A stretch of 5,252 nt of DNA from an uncultured Roseburia sp. (GCA_900753715.1 CAAEAE010000071.1:1-5252); one strand, 5' to 3'; counted from the first letter of the stretch, positions 1 through 4,614 are shown. Notes: generated from the letters alone by a model not told the origin. Numbers and translations are program-made.

Positions 1-76
1 CTCTTCCGGTTTCATCTACATACGCAATACAGGAATATGTAGTCCCCAAATCAATACCAAATACATACTTAGCCAT
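1..76 (-). CDS. Hsp70/DnaK-like ATPase, N-terminal fragment (runs off window)
   Basis: Only the first 25 codons are in the window. The start ATG is at 74-76 and reads MAKYVFGIDLGTTYSC, followed by IAYVDETGR. GIDLGTT is the phosphate-1 loop of the Hsp70/actin ATPase fold, which binds the ATP phosphates, so the family call is firm although the rest is outside. Housekeeping bacterial DnaK normally has GTTNS here; this protein has GTTYS, as in eukaryotic Hsp70 and several accessory bacterial Hsp70s. I infer a specialised paralogue rather than the main dnaK. The start overlaps the last 8 bp of the GrpE-like gene, and a good ribosome binding site (GAAGGAGAG, about 8 bases upstream) lies inside that gene, so translation is probably coupled. 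A function beyond ATP-driven chaperone activity cannot be judged from 25 residues. Confidence 0.9.
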   Translation of the reverse strand, partial: MAKYVFGIDLGTTYSCIAYVDETGR

Positions 77-689
77 TATTGGACTCTCCTTCCATCGTTA
101 CAGTTTTTTCATATACATAAACAGCTACTTTCTCCGGTGAAATTGTCTTCCCGAGATACTCATATCCGCTGCTCAGGCTTTCCGCCACTTTTCCATGCTG
201 TTCTTCCGTCGGTGTCGGCACTTTCTTGACTGCTTTTTGTCTGATGGGACTGAATTCATCGCCTTCTTTGCTGTCATAGATTGCAATATTATTTTTCTCC
301 AGGACATCCTGAATGTCATATGCATAATCACTAAATGTCTTTAACGGAATCGCTTGTTCTCCCTCCGGTTTGGCTGCATAATTGGCACTCATTCTGAGAA
401 TACTGTCCCGAATCTCCATCATATCCAAAAGAATCGGTCTAACCAACTGTGCATACATATCCTGTTTATATTTCTGCAATTCCGCATGCATTTGATCAAC
501 AATTTTTTCTTCATGGGTTGTATGGGCAATCTTCTGTAGAAAGAGCTGATTCATTTGCTCCACCTGCTCTGACAACTTTTTCAGGCTATCACAGAGTTCT
601 TCCTCATAAACGGGTTTGTCATCGGATTTTTGATCCGTTTCCTCTTCAACAATATCTTCTTTTTCTTTTTCATTTTCAAAATTTTCCAT
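69..689 (-). CDS. GrpE-like nucleotide exchange factor
   Basis: This 206-residue protein has the GrpE layout. It has a very acidic N-terminus (about 1-33), a long coiled-coil helix (about 34-82, leucine- and glutamine-rich), then a helical and beta-wing part. The C-terminal block around residues 130-196 carries the GrpE pattern: LEKNNIAIYDS, then EFSPIRQKAVKKV, then GKVAESLSSGYEYLGKTI and EKVAVYVYE, matching the family's 'G-x-x-F-x-P-x-x-H-x-A ... G-Y ... V-x-V'. GrpE proteins release ADP from Hsp70 in the cytoplasm. The next gene encodes an Hsp70-like protein and overlaps it by 8 bp, so that is the obvious partner. The start is supported by AGAGG 6 bases upstream. The gap to the GTPase gene is 12 bp. 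The usual phosphate-loop-like His of the family motif is replaced (SPIRQKA), so it is divergent from housekeeping GrpE. I therefore do not assign the symbol grpE. Confidence 0.82.
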   Translation of the reverse strand: MENFENEKEKEDIVEEETDQKSDDKPVYEEELCDSLKKLSEQVEQMNQLFLQKIAHTTHEEKIVDQMHAELQKYKQDMYAQLVRPILLDMMEIRDSILRMSANYAAKPEGEQAIPLKTFSDYAYDIQDVLEKNNIAIYDSKEGDEFSPIRQKAVKKVPTPTEEQHGKVAESLSSGYEYLGKTISPEKVAVYVYEKTVTMEGESNNG

Positions 690-701
690 AGGAATCCTCT
701 C

Positions 702-2201
702 TTATTGTGCTGTCTCTTCTTTCGTAGTTACCTTTTTATTGAATTTTATGTCATTCCAGTTCTTCGCCATTTTAGAATCGGCTTTTCCAAACAGCCACTG
801 CATCGGAGGAAGCACGCCCTGTGGATTGTACCGACCTTTATCCCTTGTATGCCCGATCGCTGTACAGGAAAAGAATCTATTGTCCTTAAATTTCAGATCA
901 ATATTATTCAGGAAGCTCTCCATGCCGTTTTCCTTAAGAAATTTCCTGCATAAATAGTCTTGTGTGTCATAATAATCCGTAAACTTATCGGGAAACTGGC
1001 TCATTTTTATCTTAACCGCCGCATCTCCGATTTCAGCTGCCAAGCCTGCCGAATCAATTTTTCCGATCACAACCGCTAACGGAACGGACGACATTTTCTT
1101 GTCACTAAGTCCTGTTACCTCTCTCAATTTATTCAGGAACGAATCTACAATTCCGTTAATATCAGCCTTGCCGATACCTGCTATATCTTCCGGTGTCAGT
1201 TTCTCTTCACATCTATGTCTGACAGATGGAATCGCAAAAGGATCGATCATCAATACAATGCCCTGACAATACTCATACTGTTTCTGAATTTCATTCTCGC
1301 TGTTATCAGTGAAAACCTCTCCTGCGATATCATACACATGCACCAATCGTTCCGGCTTGAATTGAGCGCCTTTCACAAAGAAGCTGAAAGAAACCGAACT
1401 GGCCTTATTAATATCCTGCGGTCTATCCGTCATTCGCGTGCTGCCTGTCAAATAATCCTGTTCAATTTCCTGGTATATTTTTTCTTTATTGGCATTATAG
1501 AACTCAGTTTCCCAGGATTTTGACGGTGCCACATTATCGATAAATTCTTTGGAAAAGGCTGTTATAAAAGCTGTTTTTCCCACGGATCTTCCACCTACGA
1601 TCGGTATGCAAATAGGTACAGACTCTCTATCCGCAAGAGGTGTCGAACAGTGTGGGCAAATGGCTTTCAGATTTCGTCTTCCGTTAAAGAACGTTGTGGG
1701 CAGTTTCTCTCCGCAATAGGAATTCGTATCTTCTCCAATACAGGTTCTCATAAGAATTCCATATACTCCGGGAGTTAAGTTGGTATGCCTGGCTCCGCAT
1801 TTTGGACAGATATAGGTAGGTATCAATGATTTTTCCTTGCATTCATGGCAGGCTGTAAAAATCTTTTTTCTCACCAGATATAAGCGATCTGCCAGCCATA
1901 TCACCGAAAAACCTATGTAAATGATTACCATCGCACATAACACAACCGCAATGTTAACAACACTTACAATCGCTGTGATGATCGTTCCAAAAACGATTAC
2001 AGAAATCATTGCCAGTACATTCAATATGAAGCCAAAAAGAAACTTTTTGCCCCCTATAGTTTTGGCCTCTATGATTTTGTCTTTATATCCTATAATCGAT
2101 TCAAAGTTTCTCTGCCAGGCACCTTTTATTGTATTCAGAACATCTATATATCCTTTGCCAAAAAAATAACTCTTTTTGGCGGGCTGTGGTATTGAAGCCA
2201 T
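702..2201 (-). CDS. Membrane-anchored zinc-ribbon TRAFAC-class GTPase (double-GTPase-2 type)
   Basis: A 499-residue protein built in three parts. Residues about 53-104 are strongly hydrophobic and form two membrane helices. Residues 118-185 hold two probable zinc ribbons: C118/C121 with C132/C135, and C154/C163 with C182/C185. The rest is a GTPase domain: P-loop GGRSVGKT (203-210), a G3 motif DIAGE (291-295), the segment GIVLMIDPF (314-322), a G4-like GKID (380-383) and a G5-like SCTA (445-448). DIAGE plus MIDPF is typical of the prokaryotic 'double-GTPase' branch of TRAFAC GTPases known from predicted conflict and stress systems. The catalytic part should face the cytoplasm. G4 has Gly instead of the usual Asn or Thr, so guanine specificity needs proof. 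The start at 2201 is set by GAGGAGG about 10 bases upstream. It sits between a small membrane protein and the GrpE/Hsp70 pair and may be their client or controller (inference). Confidence 0.83.
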   Translation of the reverse strand: MASIPQPAKKSYFFGKGYIDVLNTIKGAWQRNFESIIGYKDKIIEAKTIGGKKFLFGFILNVLAMISVIVFGTIITAIVSVVNIAVVLCAMVIIYIGFSVIWLADRLYLVRKKIFTACHECKEKSLIPTYICPKCGARHTNLTPGVYGILMRTCIGEDTNSYCGEKLPTTFFNGRRNLKAICPHCSTPLADRESVPICIPIVGGRSVGKTAFITAFSKEFIDNVAPSKSWETEFYNANKEKIYQEIEQDYLTGSTRMTDRPQDINKASSVSFSFFVKGAQFKPERLVHVYDIAGEVFTDNSENEIQKQYEYCQGIVLMIDPFAIPSVRHRCEEKLTPEDIAGIGKADINGIVDSFLNKLREVTGLSDKKMSSVPLAVVIGKIDSAGLAAEIGDAAVKIKMSQFPDKFTDYYDTQDYLCRKFLKENGMESFLNNIDLKFKDNRFFSCTAIGHTRDKGRYNPQGVLPPMQWLFGKADSKMAKNWNDIKFNKKVTTKEETAQ

Positions 2202-2226
2202 CGCCTTCTTACCTCCTCACCGGTTA

Positions 2227-2439
2227 TTACGCTGCTACAGCAGACTTTCTATTACTGTCGATGATGTTCTCTTTAAATGAAAGAGCATAATTTTTTATTG
2301 CAGCTCCTCCTCCAAACAATGTACCGCCTGCTGCTGCCACACCGGCAAAGATCGTAGCCAGCATAAAAAGGCAATAAACAATAAAACCCATAAATGCGAT
2401 AATAAGAATTGCTATAATAAATCCACCATCATGTTTCAT
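2227..2439 (-). CDS. Small single-pass membrane protein, unknown function
   Basis: A 70-residue protein from the preferred start. An upstream in-frame ATG at 2451 would give 74 residues, but its ribosome binding site would touch the ATG. From 2439, the purine stretch AAAGGATGG lies about 8-11 bases upstream, a normal distance. Residues about 7-32 are one long hydrophobic helix (ILIIAFMGFIVYCLFML), followed by a small-residue stretch rich in Ala and Gly (AGVAAAGGTLFGGGAA), then a polar tail ending in SNRKSAVAA. It stops with tandem TAA codons, and the GTPase gene follows after 25 bp with its own strong ribosome binding site. I do not recognise a family. The fixed place before a membrane-anchored GTPase suggests a membrane partner or adaptor of that protein (inference). 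It could also be a small channel-like or holin-like protein, for which nothing specific is seen. Confidence 0.72.
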   Translation of the reverse strand: MKHDGGFIIAILIIAFMGFIVYCLFMLATIFAGVAAAGGTLFGGGAAIKNYALSFKENIIDSNRKSAVAA

Positions 2440-2492
2440 TTTAAGTTCCATCCTTTCTTTTCTTAAAGTAATTTTTCAGTTCTATTTCTTTA

Positions 2493-3776
2493 TTAATTGC
2501 CAAAGCTGACTTCGGCATCAGGGTTCTGTTCCTGCCAATTCTTCAGGCCGTCTTCCTGCATAGGCGGGGTCAGGGACCATCCCACGTTGGCGGTGCCTGT
2601 GGAGGTGCCATCGTTGGGGGTCTTGGTGGCTGCCGGGTATTCCGGTGTAGGTGCTTCTCCGTCCTTGTAATAAGTTTCCCCGTCGATTGTGATACTTGTC
2701 ACATAAGGATTGTTAATGTTAGGATTGTTCGCTATGGCACTGGTATCACCCCTTAATGCAGCAGAACCTTCTTCAGCAAATACCTGGTAAGAAATTATAT
2801 CATAACCTAAAGCACCACCTACAAGCGGGACGAAGCGTACTGCTACTGCACTGTATGCCCAGGAACTTCTCATATAGGTATCGTGATGTCCCTGGCTATC
2901 GTGCCACCCCTGATATAATTCTTGTGCCGACGAAAATCCAAATGCATAATTTTCACTAGTGCCGTTCCTCATACCGTTATGAATATCATTTTCGTAACAT
3001 CTTTGTACGGCAATGTTATAAAGTTCTTCATTCCATATCAGTGCGGGAATACCGTTTGCAGTACGTTCTTCATTAACAAGTGCAAATTCCTGCTCCGCCA
3101 TTGCACGATCAAAGTATTCTTCAGCTCCGGTTATACTAGTTTCTCCCCCTGCCGTAGTGCTGCCCGTTGCAGCGGCAGTGCTCTGTGTCGTCTTCCCACC
3201 GTTATTTGCTGTTGCCGTCTGCGCAGGCTTTTCTGCGACAATATACTTATCACTGACATAAGCCGTAGTCCCGTTTAAGTCAAACCGATACCACCCCGTC
3301 TGGTCGCATTTTCCTGTGACACTTATCTCCTGTCCTGCCTGCAATCCACCGATTTTTTGTCCGTCTGTACCGGGAAGGTCTCTGACATTGACCGCCGACT
3401 TCGCATACATGGTCTGGTACATTTCCGTACAGGTGTACCCTGTTTCTGCAGTTGTCCCTGTGGATGCTGTCACCGGCTCTGCAGAAGGCTTCACTCCGGA
3501 TTCCGCCGTAACCGCAACCGGCTCTGTCACGGATATCTCTTCGCTTGTTTTAACCGGTTCTTCCGTAGATTCTGCAACGGGTACTTCTGTTTCTGTAGGC
3601 TCTGTAACAACCTCCTTCGTAGGTTCTGTTGTAATCTCTGTTGTAGTTTCTGTAACAGGTTCCATCGTTTCATCCACGGAACCCGCTTCTGTGTTTCCAC
3701 AGGCTGTGAGCATCCATGCTGCACAGAGAATTGCCGCAACCAGTTTCGCAGTATACTCGTGATTCTTAGATTTCAT
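2493..3776 (-). CDS. CAP-domain lipoprotein with SH3 domain
   Basis: A 427-residue secreted lipoprotein. The first 25 residues form a signal peptide ending in the lipobox LTAC, with Cys26 as the lipidation site, so it should sit on the outer face of the cytoplasmic membrane. Residues about 34-106 are a Thr/Glu/Val/Pro-rich spacer, probably crossing the cell wall. Residues about 122-180 form a bacterial SH3 domain (AVNVRDLPG, GLQAGQEISVTG, GWYRF, TAYVSDKYI), which often binds peptidoglycan. After a Ser/Thr/Gly linker, residues about 228-336 are a CAP (SCP/PR-1) domain: ALVNEERTANGIPAL, H266, E275 in SEN, E286 and H297/H298 in GHH, which match the CAP cavity residues. The last 90 residues are low complexity. 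GAGGG lies 9 bases before the ATG. It is first in the operon, about 103 bases below a sigma-A promoter. The biochemical role of bacterial CAP proteins is poorly known. Confidence 0.9.
   Translation of the reverse strand: MKSKNHEYTAKLVAAILCAAWMLTACGNTEAGSVDETMEPVTETTTEITTEPTKEVVTEPTETEVPVAESTEEPVKTSEEISVTEPVAVTAESGVKPSAEPVTASTGTTAETGYTCTEMYQTMYAKSAVNVRDLPGTDGQKIGGLQAGQEISVTGKCDQTGWYRFDLNGTTAYVSDKYIVAEKPAQTATANNGGKTTQSTAAATGSTTAGGETSITGAEEYFDRAMAEQEFALVNEERTANGIPALIWNEELYNIAVQRCYENDIHNGMRNGTSENYAFGFSSAQELYQGWHDSQGHHDTYMRSSWAYSAVAVRFVPLVGGALGYDIISYQVFAEEGSAALRGDTSAIANNPNINNPYVTSITIDGETYYKDGEAPTPEYPAATKTPNDGTSTGTANVGWSLTPPMQEDGLKNWQEQNPDAEVSFGN
3459..3668 (-). repeat. Low-complexity T/E/V/P repeat region inside the lipoprotein gene
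   Basis: Codons about 37-106 encode a degenerate repeat of Thr, Glu, Val and Pro with recurring EPVTE, EPTKE and TEPTET-like units. At the DNA level this shows as repeated GTTTCTGT/GTTCTGT words on the plus strand. It encodes an extended wall-spanning spacer, and its length may vary between strains by repeat slippage. Confidence 0.6.
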
Positions 3777-3885
3777 AGTTGCTTTCCCTCGCTTTCATTT
3801 GTGAAAAATCTTTTCTGTCACTGGCAATTTTGACTGTAAGTAGTAAATCACGACAAATAATCCCATAATTTTTACTGCTTACATT

Positions 3886-3914
3886 ATTATACTCAATATA
3901 TTGAGTATAGTCAA
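3886..3914 (-). promoter_or_regulatory. Sigma-A promoter of the lipoprotein-GTPase-GrpE-Hsp70 operon
   Basis: Read on the minus strand, TTGACT (3914-3909) and a perfect TATAAT (3891-3886) are separated by exactly 17 bases. Transcription should begin near 3879, giving a leader of about 103 bases before the lipoprotein ATG at 3776. As no terminator or other promoter is seen further down to position 1, it probably serves the whole operon. The match to consensus is so good that the promoter should be strong unless repressed, which fits the operator lying on it. Confidence 0.85.
3888..3909. promoter_or_regulatory. Perfect 22-bp palindrome, probable repressor operator
   Basis: TATACTCAATA (3888-3898) is followed directly by its reverse complement TATTGAGTATA (3899-3909). 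The palindrome fills the spacer and overlaps both the -35 and the -10 of the operon promoter, so a bound protein would exclude RNA polymerase. The divergent HTH protein gene 360 bp away is the natural candidate for the repressor. A related copy at 4184-4205 sits in the same register on another promoter. Confidence 0.72.
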
Positions 3915-3986
3915 TTCACATTTCATTGCCAGACAGTATACTTTAGTTACCTGCAGTCCCGTGGCTATGTACATCATTTTTGCAAT

Positions 3987-4045
3987 AAAAAAAGCCCGAA
4001 ACATACATCTTGTTTTATTTCTTTTCTTTCACTTACATCGCGGGC
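3987..4045 (-). terminator. Candidate intrinsic terminator, leftward
   Basis: On the minus strand GCCCG (4045-4041) can pair with CGGGC (3998-3994), followed by seven T residues (3993-3987). The U-tract is excellent, but the stem is only 5 bp and the loop about 42 bases, so folding strength is uncertain. An alternative small hairpin (CCCG at 4052-4055 with CGGG at 4041-4044) would compete for the same bases, as in an attenuator. Confidence 0.45.
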
Positions 4046-4066
4046 ATTTTACCCGGATTTAAGTAT

Positions 4067-4099
4067 AAAAAAAGAAACAAAACGTTTACGTATTGTTTC
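4067..4099 (-). terminator. Strong intrinsic terminator, leftward
   Basis: On the minus strand GAAACAATACGT (4099-4088), a two-base loop and ACGTTTTGTTTC (4085-4074) form a 12-step stem with a single T-T mismatch, followed by seven T residues (4073-4067). No coding gene precedes it on this strand within the window, so it must end a non-coding transcript or insulate the operon from leftward transcription. As DNA the same 26 bp are a near-perfect dyad and could alternatively be a protein site. Confidence 0.75.
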
Positions 4100-4110
4100 A
4101 AGCTACGCAG

Positions 4111-4139
4111 AATATACCATATTTTTGTCCATTTGTCAA
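4111..4139 (-). promoter_or_regulatory. Sigma-A promoter, leftward, with extended -10
   Basis: On the minus strand a perfect TTGACA (4139-4134) is 17 bases from TATATT (4116-4111), and the -10 is preceded by TGG, the extended -10 pattern. Transcription would start near 4104, only about five bases before the terminator stem at 4099. Such a close promoter-terminator pair is unusual and would give an RNA of under 40 bases unless read through. Confidence 0.7.
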
Positions 4140-4181
4140 TAGGTTTACAGGATTTTGTTAATTTCCCTCTATATTTCTCAC

Positions 4182-4210
4182 ATTATAGTCAATCTATTAG
4201 GTATAGTCAA
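4182..4210 (-). promoter_or_regulatory. Sigma-A promoter, leftward, twin of the operon promoter
   Basis: On the minus strand TTGACT (4210-4205), a 17-base spacer and TATAAT (4187-4182) repeat the exact architecture of the operon promoter. Start would be near 4175. It points away from the HTH gene, into the gene-free stretch. It lies about 57 bp from the HTH ATG, so its control would be linked with that of the HTH gene. Confidence 0.72.
4184..4205. promoter_or_regulatory. Imperfect copy of the 22-bp operator
   Basis: The halves TATAGTCAATC and TATTAGGTATA (plus strand) match the palindrome at 3888-3909 at 18 of 22 positions and occupy the same place relative to the -35 and -10. The outer TATA and inner AAT/ATT symmetry is kept, while the middle of each half is not. 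The word TATAGTCAA appears three times in the region: 3906-3914, 4184-4192 and 4202-4210. Confidence 0.6.
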
Positions 4211-4217
4211 AGAATTA

Positions 4218-4241
4218 AGTATGATACTCTTTTTATAGTAT
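4218..4241 (+). promoter_or_regulatory. Candidate promoter and operator half-sites of the HTH gene
   Basis: Two possible -10 boxes read rightward, TATGAT (4220-4225) and TATAGT (4234-4239); neither has a good -35. They overlap AGTAT (4218-4222), ATACT (4224-4228) and AGTAT (4237-4241), the same five-base half-sites that end the operon palindrome. This fits a weak, self-repressed promoter, but the exact start cannot be chosen. Confidence 0.4.
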
Positions 4242-4246
4242 TGATC

Positions 4247-4252
4247 AGGAGG
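4247..4252 (+). promoter_or_regulatory. Ribosome binding site of the HTH gene
   Basis: AGGAGG is a perfect Shine-Dalgarno core, but it lies 14 bases from the ATG at 4267, well above the usual 6-9. No other start codon in frame falls nearer, and the protein family starts with M-I-S-Y at this ATG, so the start stands and initiation may be weakened. Confidence 0.7.
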
Positions 4253-4266
4253 CTCGATTCGACAAC

Positions 4267-4470
4267 ATGATATCATACAAACCATTCTTTGAAACCCTGC
4301 TTCGTAAGAACATAACAGAATACGAACTGATCTTTAAGCATGGTATTTCCGCCAACACCATTCACCGCATGAAGAAAGGCGAGGCCATCACCACGAAGAC
4401 CCTGGATGTCCTCTGCTATATCCTGGACTGCCCCGTTTCCGATATTATCGAACACGATAAGACAAAATAA
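4267..4470 (+). CDS. Cro/C1-type mini HTH transcriptional regulator (YozG-like)
   Basis: A 67-residue protein that is one helix-turn-helix domain and nothing else. It opens with MISYKPFFETLLRKN, followed by helices through YELIFKHGIS and the recognition stretch ANTIHRMKKGEAITTKT, and closes with LDVLCYILDCPVSDIIE, the ending typical of the short YozG/HTH_26 group of Xre regulators. Such proteins bind palindromic DNA as dimers and often regulate a neighbouring operon and themselves. The lipoprotein-GTPase-chaperone operon starts divergently on the other side of a 490-bp control region with matching operator-like dyads on both sides, so it is the likely repressor of that operon (inference). There is no ligand or protease domain, so the inducing signal is not visible. 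The end of the gene is only 17 bp from the hairpin of a decayed IS200 element. Confidence 0.88.
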   Translation: MISYKPFFETLLRKNITEYELIFKHGISANTIHRMKKGEAITTKTLDVLCYILDCPVSDIIEHDKTK

Positions 4471-4487
4471 CTGCCTGCAGGAATCAT

Positions 4488-4510
4488 AACCACCGGCTGA
4501 GCCGGTGGTT
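4488..4510 (+). terminator. Hairpin after the HTH gene; IS200 end structure and possible terminator
   Basis: AACCACCGGC (4488-4497), loop TGA, GCCGGTGGTT (4501-4510) is a perfect 10-bp stem 17 bp past the HTH stop. It is followed by TGTTCTG, a poor U-tract, so termination would be partial. I read it mainly as the right-end hairpin of the IS200 element that now doubles as end of the HTH transcript. Confidence 0.6.
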
Positions 4511-4516
4511 TGTTCT

Positions 4517-4611
4517 GCCCCTATAAGGGGCTGTTACCGGCACTGGGTCTAAAGACCCGTTGAAAGCTCGCCAGCCGCAACATCATTTCTCTGCAGAGCC
4601 CTAAAGGGCTC
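4517..4611. repeat. Three further perfect hairpins in the IS200 right end
   Basis: GCCCC/GGGGC (4517-4531, loop TATAA), GGGTCT/AGACCC (4545-4558, loop AA) and GAGCCC/GGGCTC (4596-4611, loop TAAA) follow one another between the tnpA stop and the end hairpin. They are all short, perfect and GC-rich with A/T-rich loops. In the tnpA direction they would block or end transcription downstream of the transposase. Confidence 0.65.
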
Positions 4612-4614
4612 ATC

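Larger units (their letters stand above)
3815..3936. repeat. Inverted repeat arms bracketing the operon promoter
   Basis: The left arm CTGTCACTGGCAAT (3815-3828) is the reverse complement of ATTGCCAGACAG (3925-3936), apart from two extra bases in the left arm. The arms are about 96 bases apart and enclose the promoter/operator at 3886-3914. This could be a DNA-looping site pair, the scar of a small inserted element, or chance. Confidence 0.35.
3987..4175 (-). ncRNA. Possible short non-coding RNA from the leftward promoters
   Basis: Transcripts from the promoter at 4182-4210 (start near 4175) or the one at 4111-4139 (start near 4104) would meet a strong terminator at 4099-4067 and a weaker one ending at 3987. 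Predicted products are about 109 and about 37 bases, or up to about 189 bases on read-through. No open frame with a ribosome binding site lies inside; the few ATGs are followed by stops within a few codons. I do not recognise a known RNA family. This is inference from promoter and terminator pairs only. Confidence 0.35.
3777..4266. other. 490-bp divergent intergenic region packed with control signals
   Basis: No convincing protein-coding gene lies between the lipoprotein start and the HTH start. The stretch holds three sigma-A promoters reading leftward, one or two weak candidate promoters reading rightward, a perfect and an imperfect copy of a 22-bp operator-like dyad, two leftward intrinsic terminators and one long-range inverted repeat, each listed separately. 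The DNA is markedly AT-rich. The part from about 3777 to 3879 is the expected leader of the operon mRNA and shows no known riboswitch fold to my eye. Confidence 0.7.

Noticed and set aside
449..957. Plus-strand open frames opposite the GrpE-like and GTPase genes
   Set aside because: They have no ribosome binding sites or recognisable motifs, and the opposite strand carries clear conserved genes.
2449..2451. Upstream ATG as start of the small membrane protein
   Set aside because: Its purine-rich site would abut the ATG with no spacing, whereas the ATG at 2437-2439 has a normal distance; the choice is likely but not certain.
3316..3833. Long plus-strand open frames opposite the lipoprotein gene (148 and 158 codons)
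   Set aside because: They are shadows of the T/E-rich repeat: the antisense translates to Val/Ser/Thr or Cys/Arg/Phe-rich strings with no domain, while the minus frame has a signal peptide, SH3 and CAP domains.
3879..3977. Minus-strand open frame of 32 codons starting MMYIATGLQV
   Set aside because: There is no ribosome binding site, and the frame runs straight through the operon promoter and its palindrome, which explain the sequence better.
4010..4270. Plus-strand open frame of 86 codons upstream of the HTH gene
   Set aside because: It is rich in Phe, Tyr and Ile as expected of AT-rich non-coding DNA, has no ribosome binding site, and covers promoters and a terminator.
4273..4455. Minus-strand 60-codon frame opposite the HTH gene
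   Set aside because: It has no ribosome binding site, and the plus frame is a clear HTH family protein preceded by AGGAGG.
4488..4611. CRISPR-like array of hairpins
   Set aside because: The four hairpins differ in sequence and spacing, so they are not repeats of one unit; they fit the right end of an IS200 element.
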